A stretch of DNA of 64,000 bases, from positions 89,243 through 153,242 of the forward strand of contig JAPDDQ010000013.1 of NCBI GenBank assembly GCA_027587225.1. Direction: 5' to 3'. The position numbers and the translations under genes are program-made. This DNA comes from Solirubrobacter taibaiensis (GTDB lineage Bacteria; Actinomycetota; Thermoleophilia; Solirubrobacterales; Solirubrobacteraceae). Under the pieces are notes generated by a model. The model worked only from the letters and a program-made list of their open reading frames with translations. It searched no databases and had not been told where the DNA came from. This document shows positions 50,075 to 62,100 of the stretch, piece by piece; the first letter of the stretch is position 1, and every line of letters begins with the position of its first letter.

Positions 50075-50833
50075 TCACGACACCCCACCCTCGCCCGCCA
50101 GGCTGTCGACCGCGTCGTAGCTCGGGAGTTGCGCGCGGCTCAGGTCGTCGCCCGCCCGCAGCGCGACCGCCGCGGCGACGCCCGTCTGCAACGCCGCCCG
50201 GAACAGCATCGAGCCGGTGCTGATCCGCGCCGCGCCGCGCGCGGCCAGATCCTCCACGGTCTGCCCAGGCTGGTACAGGACGTTGAGCGGCGCGTCGATC
50301 TCGTCCGTGAACGCGTCGACGTCCTCGAGCGGCAGACCGGGCACGAACACCCCGTCCGCGCCCGCCTCGACGTAGAGGCGGGCGCGGGAGAGCGCTTCCG
50401 CGAGTTCGCCGTCCCGCAGCCAGTGCGTGTCGGTGCGCGCGTTGACGAACAAGTCCGGGAGCCGGTCCTTGACGGCGGCGATCACCGCGGCGTGGTGGGC
50501 GGGATCGCCGTAGCGGTCCTCGAGGTTGATGCCGGCGACGCCCTCGAGCTGCGCCGCGTGCTCCGCCACCTCGGCCGGGTCGTCGGAGAACCCGTGCTCG
50601 AAGTCGATCGTGACGTGCGCATCCAGCCGCACGAGCCGCAGCGCGAGGGCGCGGGTCTCCTCCCACGCGTTCCCGACCCCGTCACGCTTGCCGAGGCCGG
50701 CCGCGACGCCGAGGCTCGTCGTCCCGATCGCCTCGAACCCGGCCGCGACGAGCGCCGCCGCGGACGCGAAGTCCCACGCGTTGGGCAGGATGAGCGGGTC
50801 CCCGATCTGATGCAGGTCGGCAAAGCTCGTCAC
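50075..50833 (-). CDS. Isocitrate lyase / PEP mutase superfamily protein
   Basis: The 252-residue TIM-barrel enzyme starts at a GTG overlapping the previous gene's stop (GTGA). Superfamily marks are visible: LPNAWDFASA near the start, TTSLGVAAGLG, the metal-binding DFEHGFSDD, and NLEDRYG, FVNARTDT and PGLPLEDVDAF. Members cleave or form C-C or C-P bonds on oxaloacetate-like substrates. The short form is typical of the uncharacterised phosphonomutase-like group. It is probably co-transcribed with the mini-P450-like gene. The reaction is not known. Confidence 0.85.
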   Translation of the reverse strand: MTSFADLHQIGDPLILPNAWDFASAAALVAAGFEAIGTTSLGVAAGLGKRDGVGNAWEETRALALRLVRLDAHVTIDFEHGFSDDPAEVAEHAAQLEGVAGINLEDRYGDPAHHAAVIAAVKDRLPDLFVNARTDTHWLRDGELAEALSRARLYVEAGADGVFVPGLPLEDVDAFTDEIDAPLNVLYQPGQTVEDLAARGAARISTGSMLFRAALQTGVAAAVALRAGDDLSRAQLPSYDAVDSLAGEGGVS

Positions 50834-51402
50834 TTCAGGGCCTCCGCGAGCGCTCGCGCGTGTCGTTCACCGGGGCATCGACGAGCCCCTTCACCGAACG
50901 GCCGGCCGGTGAGATCGACGGCGACGATCGTCCCGTCCGCGGTCACGCGCTTCGTGGTCTTCACAGGGAGATCATCCCCGCGCACGAGCCCGGCCGTCGC
51001 CTCGCATGTCTGGACGAGCAGCGCGACGTGCTGCGCGAGCGCCTCGGGCTCGTCGGGAGGCAGCAGTGCGAGCAGCGCGGCGAGCGCCGCGTCCGCACCG
51101 GCCGCGTCCGTCCCGGGGTGATACGCCGCGGCCACCACGCGGGTGGCCGCGACGGCCGCCTCCACCTCGCGCACTCCGGTTGCCGCCGCGAATGCGGCCA
51201 CGGGGAGGTAGGGGCGGTCAACCGGTACGTCCATGTCGATGACGAGCCGGGTGGGGTCGAGCGCTGCGAGGCGTGCCTCGACCAGGGCGCGGCGGCGGGT
51301 GTGGGTCTCGCCGTTGGCGAAGCGGGATACCGTCGCGCGGAGCCAGGGCATCGTGCCGTACGGGCCTGGCGGGCCGGGATCGGGGACGGGGAGATCGAGC
51401 AT
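50830..51402 (-). CDS. Miniature cytochrome P450-like protein
   Basis: The 190-residue protein starts at ATG 51402 (LDLPVPDPGPPGPYGTMPWLR). It keeps three P450 landmarks in order: a C-helix-like GETHTRRRALVEARL (HxxxR), an I-helix-like LVQTCEATAGLV, and the heme-thiolate loop PFGEGARRCPGERHARALAEA with the cysteine in place. Most of the D-H region and a recognisable K-helix ExxR are missing, so it is less than half of a normal P450. It may bind heme without oxygenase activity. It shares an operon with the PEP-mutase-like gene and a divergent promoter with the ArsR gene. Confidence 0.65.
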   Translation of the reverse strand: MLDLPVPDPGPPGPYGTMPWLRATVSRFANGETHTRRRALVEARLAALDPTRLVIDMDVPVDRPYLPVAAFAAATGVREVEAAVAATRVVAAAYHPGTDAAGADAALAALLALLPPDEPEALAQHVALLVQTCEATAGLVRGDDLPVKTTKRVTADGTIVAVDLTGRPFGEGARRCPGERHARALAEALK

Positions 51403-51422
51403 GGGTGCAACGGTAGGCGCGG

Positions 51423-51448
51423 GACGTTTCGGCGCGGGCCGAAACGTC
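51423..51448. promoter_or_regulatory. Inverted repeat in the divergent P450-like/ArsR promoter
   Basis: GACGTTTCGG (51423-51432) and CCGAAACGTC (51439-51448) form a perfect 10-bp inverted repeat with a 6-base spacer in the 66 bases between the two divergent genes. It is eight bases upstream of the ArsR-gene -10 (TACGCT, 51456-51461). It is a likely operator for the ArsR-type regulator. Confidence 0.6.
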
Positions 51449-51468
51449 GCGGGCGTACGCTGAGCGGC

Positions 51469-52130
51469 ATGTCCGAGCTCGCCGACGTCGCCGCGCTGCT
51501 CGCGGACCGCACCCGCGCGCGAATCCTGGAGGAGCTGCTCGGCGGACCCGCGCTGCCGGCCGGTGCGCTCGCCGTGCGTGTGGGCGTCGCGCCGTCGACG
51601 GTGAGCGGGCACCTCGCGAAGCTCGAGGCCGCCGGCCTGATCGTGATCCACGCGCGGGGCCGGCGGCGCGAGGCGAACTCGCGCGCCCCGAGGTGGCGGA
51701 CGCGCTGGAAGCGCTCTCGCGGCTCGCGATCGGCGAGGCGCGGCCGATCGGGCTCCGCGCGGTGAACGGGCACGCGGCGCTGCGCGAGGCCCGGTCGTGT
51801 TACGACCACCTGGCCGGACGCGTGGGCGTGGGGTTGGCCGACTCGCTCGTCGAGCGCGGTGCGCTCACCGAGGCGTTCGCGATCGCCGACGAGACGTATT
51901 TCGAGCGAGCGTTCGGGATCGATGTACACGCGTTGCCGCGCCGGCGAGCCGTGGTGCGCGCGTGCGTGGACTGGACGGAGCGGCGGTCGCACGTGGCCGG
52001 CGCTCTGGGCGCGGCGCTGCTTGACGTGGCGTTGGAGCGGGACTGGGTGCGGCGGCGGGATGACGGGCGCGCGTTGAATCTGACGGCGGCGGGGCGCGCT
52101 GCGTTGGTGAACGGCGAGCACACCGTCTAG
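51469..52130 (+). pseudogene. ArsR-family regulator with an internal frameshift
   Basis: From ATG 51469 the frame encodes a good winged-helix (SELADVAALLADRTRARILE, VAPSTVSGHLAKLEAAGLI) but loses family sense after about codon 69. The -1 frame then continues with PEVADALEALSRL and YDHLAGRVGVGLAD to the stop at 52130, the expected C-terminal part. One base missing near 51676-51678 (GCGAACTC in place of GCGAAACTC) would restore a single ~220-residue regulator, reading EAKLARPEVADAL across the join. It may be a real mutation or a sequencing error. A TACGCT -10 seven bases before the ATG indicates leaderless transcription. Confidence 0.75.
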
Positions 52131-52136
52131 CCGCGC

Positions 52137-52519
52137 GTCAAGAAACCCGTGCACCGGCGGTGGGGTGGGGCAGGCGGTCGTCACGGGTTTCTTGACCCGC
52201 CGCGGCCGGCGCGCTCTTGTGTGGGTGAGCCGGTTGCACCGGGTGCGCCCGGGCGCGGACCGAAGCGCCTGCTCGGCGGGGGTGGTCGACGTTTGTTTCG
52301 GAAAACGAAACGTTCGTCGACCACCCGAGCGCGCCGAGCGGCAACGCGCCACCCAGGCACGCCGGTGGTCACTTTGTCGGCCTGAGCCCGCCCCGATTAA
52401 CTCACCACTCGCGTGGCGTGGACCGTCCCTCGGCGTGAAAAGACGTGAACGCCTCGGCGTTCACGTAGTGCGGGGCTGGGGCTAACCCCACCCCGCACAC
52501 TGCGGTGTACGCCATACAC
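52137..52519. repeat. Hairpin-rich non-coding island
   Basis: This gap holds consecutive inverted repeats. 52137-52151/52182-52196 has 15-bp perfect arms. 52230-52242 and 52245-52256 are small palindromes. 52271-52339 has long arms GCTCGGC...GCCGAGC around an 11-bp GGTGGTCGACG stem. 52443-52466 has an 11-bp stem with a 2-base loop. 52468-52498 has 13 bp with one bulge. 52505-52519 reads GTGTA/TACAC. No coding sequence was recognised. It could be terminators, a structured RNA or remnants of a mobile element. Confidence 0.6.
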
Positions 52520-52573
52520 AAACGCCCCGCCACCCCAGCGAAACACAGCGGCTCAACCGCGAAGTTCCAGGGC

Positions 52574-54652
52574 ATGCCTGCCAACGAACTTCTCGCCCGC
52601 CTCACGCGGGCCTGTGCGGCCGCTTCCGCGCGTCGGCCGAAGACCACCGTCCTGCTCTGGCTCCTGCTCGTCGCGGGCTTCGTGACGGCCGGGGCGATGA
52701 CCGGGACGAAAGCGCTCACCGGGGCTGACGCCGGGGTCGGCGAGTCGGCGAAGGCGGACCGGATCCTCGCCGACGCGCACCTGCAAGGACCTTCACAGGA
52801 GGCGGTGCTCCTGCGCTCGAACGACGCGGCCAAGACCGAGGCGGCCGCCGCCGACCTCACGCAGCACGCGGAGGCGCTGTCCGACGTCAAGGGTGTCCGC
52901 GCTGATCTGCAAGCCGACGACGGCCGCACCCGTCTCGTCCAGATCACGCTGCGCGGCGATCCCAACGATGCGGCAGACCACGTCGACGGGGTGATCGCCG
53001 CCGTGGACAAGCTCGAGCAGACGCACCCGGACGTGACGGTCCAGGCGGCGGGTCCGGGTACGACCGACAAGGCGATCGGCGAGGTCGTCACGCGTGAGCT
53101 CCGCACGGCGGAGCTGATCTCGCTCCCGGTCACGCTGCTCATCCTCTTCCTGGCGTTCGGGGCCCTGGTCGCGGCGCTCGTCCCGCTGTTCCTCGGGCTC
53201 ACGTCGGTCATCGCGGCGATGGGCGGCATGGCGGTGCTGTCGCAGATCACGCCGATGGACGAGGCCACGTCGAGCCTGGTCGTCCTACTCGGCCTTGCGG
53301 TGGGCGTCGACTACTCGCTCTTCTACATCCGGCGCGAGCGGGAGGAGCGCAGGGCAGGCCGGGACGAGCACGCCGCGCTCAACGCCACGGCGGCCACCAT
53401 CGGCCGCGCGATCGTCGTCTCCGGCGTGACCGTGATCGCCGGCCTCGCGGGGCTGCTGCTCACCGGCATCACGCTGTTCGCCAGCATGGCGCTGGCGACG
53501 ATGCTCGTCGTCGCGATTGCCGTCGTCGGCAGCCTCACGGTCCTCCCCGCGATCCTCGCCCTCCTCGGCGACCGGATCAACAAGGGCCGCCTGCCGTTCA
53601 TGCCCCGCACCGGTGGCGAGAGCCGGGTCTGGGGCGCCCTCGCGCGCGTCGTCACCCGTCGCCCGCGCACCGCGCTGGCCATCGCGGCCCTCGCACTGCT
53701 CGCCCTCGCCTCGCCGGTCCTGGGCCTGAAGACGAGCGGCACGATCCCGAGCCTCCCGACCGACGAGCCCGCCATGGTCGCCGCGCGCGCCATCGAGCAG
53801 ACCTTTCCGGGCGCGCCCGAGTCCGTGAGCCTCGTCACCACGCAGCCCGACGACCTCGAACAACTCGCCGCCACCGCCCAGGAGATCACGGGCGGCAGCG
53901 GTGACGCCGAGATCACGCGCAGCGGGAACACCGCGCTCGTCACCGTCCCGATGCCGGACGCCGCGGCCGTCGAGCGACTCCGTGACGAACTCCCCGAGCA
54001 CGTGCTCATCACCGGCGAGGCCGCGGCCAAGCTGGACTTCGCGGACCGCCTGCGCGTGACCACGCCGCTCGTGATCGCGTTCGTGCTCGCGCTGGCGCTC
54101 GTCCTGCTGCTCGCCAGCTTCCGCTCCCTGCCGCTCGCGCTCGCGGTCATCGGCCTGAACCTGCTGTCCGTCGGCGCGGCCTACGGCGTCCTGACCGCGA
54201 TCTTCCAGAACACGTGGGCGGAGTCGACGCTCGGATTCACATCCCACGGAGCGATCGTGGACTGGGTGCCGCTGAACACGTTCGTGATCCTGTTCGGCCT
54301 CTCGATGGACTACACGATCCTCGTGCTCGAACGCATCCGCGAGGCGCGCCGCAACGGCCGCAACCCGCGGCAGGCCGCCGCGGAGGGCGTGTCGGCCACG
54401 GCCGGCGCGGTCACGAGCGCGGCGGTCGTGATGGTCGCGATCTTCGCCATCTTCCCGACGCTCCCGCTGATCGAGATGAAGATGATGGGCGTCGGCCTGG
54501 CGATCGGCGTGCTGGTCGACGCGACGCTGGTGCGCGGGATCGCGCTGCCCGCCGCGGTCGCCCAGCTCGGCGAGCGCGGGATCAAAGCACGCGGTGCGAT
54601 CGCCCGTCCGGGTCGACGGTTCGAACCCGCAACGGACCCCGCGGCGCGCTGA
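52574..54652 (+). CDS. MMPL/RND-family membrane exporter
   Basis: The protein has 692 residues from ATG 52574; an in-frame GTG at 52505 would add 23 residues within the hairpin island. Two halves each carry one N-terminal membrane helix, a periplasmic domain and a five- to six-helix bundle. The MMPL proton-relay motifs GVDYSLFY and GLSMDYTILV with RIREARRNG are visible. MMPL proteins export lipids, siderophores or drugs. The 3' end overlaps the convergent secreted-protein gene by 71 bases. The substrate is unknown. Confidence 0.88.
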   Translation: MPANELLARLTRACAAASARRPKTTVLLWLLLVAGFVTAGAMTGTKALTGADAGVGESAKADRILADAHLQGPSQEAVLLRSNDAAKTEAAAADLTQHAEALSDVKGVRADLQADDGRTRLVQITLRGDPNDAADHVDGVIAAVDKLEQTHPDVTVQAAGPGTTDKAIGEVVTRELRTAELISLPVTLLILFLAFGALVAALVPLFLGLTSVIAAMGGMAVLSQITPMDEATSSLVVLLGLAVGVDYSLFYIRREREERRAGRDEHAALNATAATIGRAIVVSGVTVIAGLAGLLLTGITLFASMALATMLVVAIAVVGSLTVLPAILALLGDRINKGRLPFMPRTGGESRVWGALARVVTRRPRTALAIAALALLALASPVLGLKTSGTIPSLPTDEPAMVAARAIEQTFPGAPESVSLVTTQPDDLEQLAATAQEITGGSGDAEITRSGNTALVTVPMPDAAAVERLRDELPEHVLITGEAAAKLDFADRLRVTTPLVIAFVLALALVLLLASFRSLPLALAVIGLNLLSVGAAYGVLTAIFQNTWAESTLGFTSHGAIVDWVPLNTFVILFGLSMDYTILVLERIREARRNGRNPRQAAAEGVSATAGAVTSAAVVMVAIFAIFPTLPLIEMKMMGVGLAIGVLVDATLVRGIALPAAVAQLGERGIKARGAIARPGRRFEPATDPAAR

Positions 54653-55643
54653 TCACGCGCGCCTGATCCCGGCGCACGAAGACGGTCTTCGCGCCCACGC
54701 GCACGCGACACGCGCGCGTGGGCGCGTTGATGCACGCCACGCGCACCCGACCGCCGCCGCGCACCGATTCCGCTGCGACCTCGGTGCGCGCGCACGGCCC
54801 GGCCGGCAGCGTGAACGCGGAGGCCGAGGCCACGTACAAGCACGACGGCGTCGAGAACCCGAGCCACGCACCGTCGAAGGACAGCGACGTCACGTCGTAC
54901 ACGGGCGGCCCGCGCAGCACCTCGCGCGGGCCCGCCGGATCCACGACCACCGCCCGCACGCCCTCGCGCAGGTCCGCGCCTGTGACGTAGGCCACCCGGC
55001 CACTGGCCACGGCGACACGCCCCAACCGCGAAGCACCGCGCGCGAGCACCTGTACGCCGGAGTCTCCCGCGGGCGCCCACACGAGCACGCCCGTTCCGTC
55101 CCCCGCGGGCACGGTGGCGGCGACATCCCCGGCCGGCGACACGGCGAGCCCGTCCAGGTTCACCGGGTCGTACTCCCCCAAGGACACCTGCCGCAGCTCC
55201 ACGCCGGAGCGCAGATCGAACACGACCAGGGCGCCCTCGGGCACGGGCGCCACGCCCACCGTCCCGGCCACGGCCACGAGCTCGGGGTTCGCGCCCGGCG
55301 GTAGCGCGATCTCCTCGCGCCGCCCGGCGCGCCGCAGCCACACGCCACCGTTCTCGAGCGTCACCATTCCGAGATCGCTCACCTGCACGGGATCGACCAC
55401 CGCGAACGGGGACACGTCACCGAGCGGGGGTGAGAGCGCCGCGAAGGCGCCGAACGGGGCGACCGGCGCGCGCGGCCCGCCCCACAGCGGCTCCGCGAAC
55501 ACCGAATCCCCTGCAGCGAACGACACCTGATTCCCGGTGATCACGGGACCGGTGCCCGCGCCCGCGAGCGCGCGCACGGGAGAAGCCTCAGCTGGAGTGC
55601 AGAGCGCCGCAAACCCGAGCAGCGCGGCGATCAGAACCCGCAT
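54582..55643 (-). CDS. Secreted beta-propeller-like protein
   Basis: The 353-residue protein has a signal peptide (RVLIAALLGFAALCTPAEA). The mature part is a series of short beta repeats with conserved patterns such as LDGLAVSPAGDVAAT and YDVTSLSFDGAWLGFST, as in beta-propellers, and a basic Cys-containing tail (RVRVACINAPTRACRVRVG). No catalytic residue stands out. It converges on the MMPL gene with a 71-base overlap and lies upstream of, and divergent from, the fusA leader. Confidence 0.7.
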   Translation of the reverse strand: MRVLIAALLGFAALCTPAEASPVRALAGAGTGPVITGNQVSFAAGDSVFAEPLWGGPRAPVAPFGAFAALSPPLGDVSPFAVVDPVQVSDLGMVTLENGGVWLRRAGRREEIALPPGANPELVAVAGTVGVAPVPEGALVVFDLRSGVELRQVSLGEYDPVNLDGLAVSPAGDVAATVPAGDGTGVLVWAPAGDSGVQVLARGASRLGRVAVASGRVAYVTGADLREGVRAVVVDPAGPREVLRGPPVYDVTSLSFDGAWLGFSTPSCLYVASASAFTLPAGPCARTEVAAESVRGGGRVRVACINAPTRACRVRVGAKTVFVRRDQARVISAPRGPLRVRTVDPDGRSHRVL

Positions 55644-55699
55644 CGAGACACAGTTCTAGCGGCTGCACCAGCCGTGCGGCCGCGGCGTCGACCCCCTGC

Positions 55700-55705
55700 T
55701 ATATT
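55700..55705 (+). promoter_or_regulatory. -10 element TATATT upstream of the fusA leader
   Basis: TATATT at 55700-55705 is the best -10 match in the region. A start near 55711 would coincide with the first leader hairpin. No good -35 was found. Confidence 0.45.
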
Positions 55706-55710
55706 CGACT

Positions 55711-55834
55711 GCCGTCGTCAGGTCAATGGCCTGTGCGGCGACCCCGGTCCTTCACATGGAGTCACGCGAGACATAGCCCAACGGGTCACCTCGCGACATG
55801 TGAACGACACGGGCCCGAAAGGGCCCGTTTTTTT
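55711..55834 (+). ncRNA. Structured fusA leader or small RNA with own terminator
   Basis: Three hairpins fill the transcript predicted from the TATATT promoter. Hairpin 1 (55711-55739): GCCG/CGGC and CAGGTC/GGCCTG. Hairpin 2 (55751-55804): TTCACATG/CATGTGAA with inner CGCGAG/CTCGCG and a 19-base loop. The third is the intrinsic terminator 55809-55834. The hairpin-2 loop contains AACGGG (55780-55785), complementary to CCCGTT (55824-55829) of the terminator, so an antiterminated state is possible. It is either a fusA attenuator/riboswitch or a free small RNA. It does not match SRP RNA or an aptamer I know. Confidence 0.45.
55809..55834 (+). terminator. Intrinsic terminator just upstream of fusA
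   Basis: ACGGGCCC (55809-55816), GAAA loop, GGGCCCGT (55821-55828) and then a run of T residues form a textbook terminator 57 bases before the fusA ATG. No + strand gene precedes it, so it acts on a leader or small RNA. Confidence 0.9.
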
Positions 55835-55890
55835 GCCCGCTGTCGGGGCACCCTACGCAGGAAGACCGTAGAGACAGAGAAGAGATCTGC

Positions 55891-57990
<2,100 letters not shown>

Positions 57991-58049
57991 GCGCGGTAGT
58001 CTGGATGGGTTCGCCCCAGCACGGGATTCGAGATAGGAGCGAGTAGAAA

Positions 58050-59237
<1,188 letters not shown>

Positions 59238-59252
59238 CACGCTGTAATTGAC

Positions 59253-59276
59253 GCGGCGGGCGCCATCGCCCGCCGC
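59253..59276 (+). terminator. Hairpin after tuf
   Basis: GCGGCGGGCG (59253-59262) pairs perfectly with CGCCCGCCGC (59267-59276). No U-tract follows. Confidence 0.6.
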
Positions 59277-59307
59277 GGTGCGCAAGAAGTCGACCGATAC
59301 GACCTTG

Positions 59308-59340
59308 GAGGGCGGGCCCCGTAGCCCGGGGGCCGCCCTC
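59308..59340 (+). terminator. Second hairpin upstream of rpsJ
   Basis: A 13-bp perfect stem, GAGGGCGGGCCCC (59308-59320) with its complement at 59328-59340, closes an 8-base loop. It lies 51 bases before the rpsJ start and may be a terminator for tuf or a leader element of the S10 operon. Confidence 0.55.
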
Positions 59341-59390
59341 ATTGCGCGCAAGAACCCAGCACAGATTTCACTCCAAGTACCGGACAGAAC

Positions 59391-59717
59391 GTGGCCATAG
59401 CCCAAAACAAGATCCGCATCCGTCTCAAGGCGTACGACTCGTCGGCCATCGAGACCGCGGCCAAGGAGATCGTCGAGACCGCGACGCGGACTGGCGCCAC
59501 TGTCTCCGGCCCGGTGCCGTTGCCGACCGAAAAGAACGTGTACGCCGTGGTGAAGTCCCCCTTCAAGGACAAGGACTCCCAGGAGCACTTCGAGATCAGG
59601 ACGCACAAGCGCCTGATCGACATTCATCAGCCCACGCCCAAGACCGTCGACTCGCTTCAGCGTCTCGACCATCTTCCTGCCGGCGTGGACATCGAGATCC
59701 GACTCGCCTTTAACTGA
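59391..59717 (+). CDS. rpsJ: 30S ribosomal protein S10 (NusE)
   Basis: The 108-residue protein starts at GTG 59391 ([20 protein letters not shown]) and contains the S10 signature region ([25 protein letters not shown]). It is the first gene of the S10 operon and also partners NusG in transcription-translation coupling. rplC starts two bases after it. Confidence 0.97.
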   Translation: MAIAQNKIRIRLKAYDSSAIETAAKEIVETATRTGATVSGPVPLPTEKNVYAVVKSPFKDKDSQEHFEIRTHKRLIDIHQPTPKTVDSLQRLDHLPAGVDIEIRLAFN

Positions 59718-59718
59718 C

Positions 59719-60336
59719 ATGCCCGCCATCCTCGCCAAGAAGCTTGGGATGACCCAGCGATTCCTCGACGACGGTCGCGTCGAGCGCGTGACCGTGCTCG
59801 AGGCCGGTCCGTGCCCCGTGACCGCCATCCGCACCTTCGACGTCGACGGCTACGAAGCTGTTCAGCTCGGCTTCGGCGCGGTGCGTGAGAAAGCGCTGAA
59901 CAAGCCCAAGCTCGGCTACCTGAAGAAGGTCAACGCCTCCCCCGTCCGCAAGCTCGTGGAGTTCCGCGACGAAGCGGGCGAGCTGGTCGTCGGCGACACC
60001 GTGACCGTGGAGGCCTTCGAGGTCGGCCAGCAGGTCAAGATCGCCGGCAAGGGCAAGGGCAAGGGTTTCCAGGGCACGATCAAGCGCCACAACTTCGCCT
60101 CCGGCCCCAAGTCGCACGGCTCGCACAACAAGCGTGCGCCGGGCTCGATCGGTGCGTCGGCCACGCCTTCGCGCGTGTTCAAGGGCATTCGCGGCCCCGG
60201 CCAGATGGGCGGCAAGCGCGTGACCCAGAAGGGGCTCACGATCGTCGAGCTCCTGCCCGAGCAGAACCTGATGCTCGTCCGCGGCTCGGTTCCGGGCTCC
60301 AAGGGCGACACCGTGGAGGTCCGTACGGATGCCTAG
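59719..60336 (+). CDS. rplC: 50S ribosomal protein L3
   Basis: The 205-residue protein begins [13 protein letters not shown] and has the L3 signature [13 protein letters not shown], a loop near the peptidyl-transferase centre. It overlaps rplD by eight bases. Confidence 0.97.
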   Translation: MPAILAKKLGMTQRFLDDGRVERVTVLEAGPCPVTAIRTFDVDGYEAVQLGFGAVREKALNKPKLGYLKKVNASPVRKLVEFRDEAGELVVGDTVTVEAFEVGQQVKIAGKGKGKGFQGTIKRHNFASGPKSHGSHNKRAPGSIGASATPSRVFKGIRGPGQMGGKRVTQKGLTIVELLPEQNLMLVRGSVPGSKGDTVEVRTDA

Positions 60337-60955
60337 CTCCGCTCCCACCCTGGGCGGCGGCAACGCCGTCACGCTGGACGCCGACGTCTTCGAGCAGCCG
60401 TTCAACGGCCCGCTCGTGCACGAGGTCGTGATCGCCGAGCTGGCCGCGCGCCGGCAGGGCACGCACGCCACGAAGACGCGCGGCATGGTTTCCGGCGGCG
60501 GCGCCAAGCCGTGGCGCCAGAAGGGCACCGGTCGCGCCCGTGCGGGTACGAGCCGTTCCCCGATCTGGACCGGCGGCGGCGTCGTCTTCGGCCCCAGCCC
60601 CCGTTCTTATGTGGTGAAGGTCAACCGCAAGGCGCGCAAGTCCGCGCTGCGGAGCGCCCTCTCGGTGCACGCCGAGCGCAGCACCATCCACGTCGTGGAT
60701 GCGGCCGCGTTCGACGCGCCGGCGACCGCCAAGGCCGCCGACCTCCTGAGCGCCCATCGCGGCGGCTCGGTGCTGGTCGTCATCGCCGACGGCGAGGTCA
60801 ACACGCTCAAGTCGTTCCGCAATATCGCGCGGGTGAACGTCCTGCACGTCGAAGACGTGGGCGTGGCCGACCTGGTCCGCGCCGCGACCCTGGTGATCAG
60901 CCAGGCCGCTCTGGACACCCTCACGGCGCGCGCCCGCAAGGAGGCGAAGGCCTGA
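60329..60955 (+). CDS. rplD: 50S ribosomal protein L4
   Basis: The 208-residue protein has the conserved exit-tunnel loop region [20 protein letters not shown] and GTGRARAGT. In many bacteria L4 represses its own S10 operon. It overlaps rplC by eight bases and rplW by one. Confidence 0.96.
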   Translation: MPSSAPTLGGGNAVTLDADVFEQPFNGPLVHEVVIAELAARRQGTHATKTRGMVSGGGAKPWRQKGTGRARAGTSRSPIWTGGGVVFGPSPRSYVVKVNRKARKSALRSALSVHAERSTIHVVDAAAFDAPATAKAADLLSAHRGGSVLVVIADGEVNTLKSFRNIARVNVLHVEDVGVADLVRAATLVISQAALDTLTARARKEAKA

Positions 60956-61251
60956 TGGACCACAGCCAGGTGATCATCCGCCCGGTCGTCTCCGAGAAGA
61001 GCTACGTCCTGGCCACCGCCGACAAGTACACGTTCCGCGTGCACGACAAGGCGCACAAGACCCAGATCAAGCAGGCCGTGGAGGCCCTCTTCGACGTCAA
61101 CGTCGTCGAGGTCCGCACGTCCAAGGTCCCCTCCAAGCCCAAGCGCCGCGGCGTCACCGCCGGCCGCACCCGGGCCTGGAAGAAGGCCGTTGTGCAGGTC
61201 AAGCCGGGTCAGTCCATCCCGATCTTCCAGGGCCTCGAGGCCGACATCTAA
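60955..61251 (+). CDS. rplW: 50S ribosomal protein L23
   Basis: The 98-residue protein starts at ATG 60955, overlapping the rplD stop (TGATG). It contains IIRPVVSEKSY and the basic KPKRRGVTAGRTRAWKKA stretch of L23. It lines the tunnel exit, where SRP and trigger factor dock. Confidence 0.96.
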   Translation: MDHSQVIIRPVVSEKSYVLATADKYTFRVHDKAHKTQIKQAVEALFDVNVVEVRTSKVPSKPKRRGVTAGRTRAWKKAVVQVKPGQSIPIFQGLEADI

Positions 61252-61254
61252 GCC

Positions 61255-62100
61255 ATGCCGATTCGTAAGCCCAAGCCCACCTCCGCCGGACGACGTTTCA
61301 TCACGTTCCCGGATTTCGCGGAGATCACGAAGACCGAGCCGGAGAAGAGCCTCACCGAGGGGCTCAAGAAGTCCGGCGGGCGTAATGCGCTCGGCCGTAA
61401 GACGGCTCGTCACCGTGGCGGCGGCGCCAAGCGCCTCTACCGCAAGATCGACTTCAAGCGGACCAAGGACGGCGTGCCGGCCAAGGTCGCCGCGATCGAG
61501 TACGACCCGAACCGCACCGCATACATCGCGCTGCTCCATTACACGGACGGCACGAAGGCCTACATCATCGCCCCGAACCGCTTGCGGGTCGGGATGAACG
61601 TGATCTCGGGCGCCGGCGCGGACATCCAGGTCGGCAACGCGATGCCGCTCTCGGCCATGCCGGTCGGCACCCTGGTCCACAACGTCGAGCTCAAGCCGGG
61701 CCGCGGCGCGCAGATGGCGCGCAGCGCCGGTGTCGGCGTGCAGCTGATGGCCAAGGAGGGTGCGTACTCCACGCTCCGCCTGCCCTCCGGCGAGATGCGT
61801 CAGGTGCTCTCCGCCTGCCGGGCGACGGTCGGCGTGGTCGGGAACTCCGACCACCAGAACGTCACCATCGGCAAGGCCGGACGCAAGCGCCACCTCGGCG
61901 TGCGCCCGCAGACGCGCGGCAAGGCCATGAACCCGGTCGACCATCCGCACGGCGGTGGCGAGGGCGGTGGCTCGCTGGGCAACCATCCGAAGACCCCGTG
62001 GGGCGTGCCGACACTCGGCTACCGCACCCGCAAGAAGGGCAAAGCTTCAGACCGATACATCGTCCGCGGCCGGCGCCGTGGCAAGAAGGGTGGCCGCTGA
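61255..62100 (+). CDS. rplB: 50S ribosomal protein L2
   Basis: The 281-residue protein has the L2 core motifs [19 protein letters not shown] and the C-terminal [13 protein letters not shown] with the catalytic-centre His. It is needed for subunit association and peptidyl transfer. It shares one base with the rpsS start. Confidence 0.97.
   Translation: MPIRKPKPTSAGRRFITFPDFAEITKTEPEKSLTEGLKKSGGRNALGRKTARHRGGGAKRLYRKIDFKRTKDGVPAKVAAIEYDPNRTAYIALLHYTDGTKAYIIAPNRLRVGMNVISGAGADIQVGNAMPLSAMPVGTLVHNVELKPGRGAQMARSAGVGVQLMAKEGAYSTLRLPSGEMRQVLSACRATVGVVGNSDHQNVTIGKAGRKRHLGVRPQTRGKAMNPVDHPHGGGEGGGSLGNHPKTPWGVPTLGYRTRKKGKASDRYIVRGRRRGKKGGR

Noticed and set aside
52505..52573. GTG 52505 as start of the MMPL gene
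   Set aside because: The added 23 residues fall in the hairpin island and carry no membrane or family character. ATG 52574 leads into a typical MMPL N-terminus.
55719..55733. SRP (4.5S) RNA before fusA because of a CAGGTC hairpin
   Set aside because: The conserved GGAAGGAAGCAGC-type apical sequence of bacterial SRP RNA is missing.
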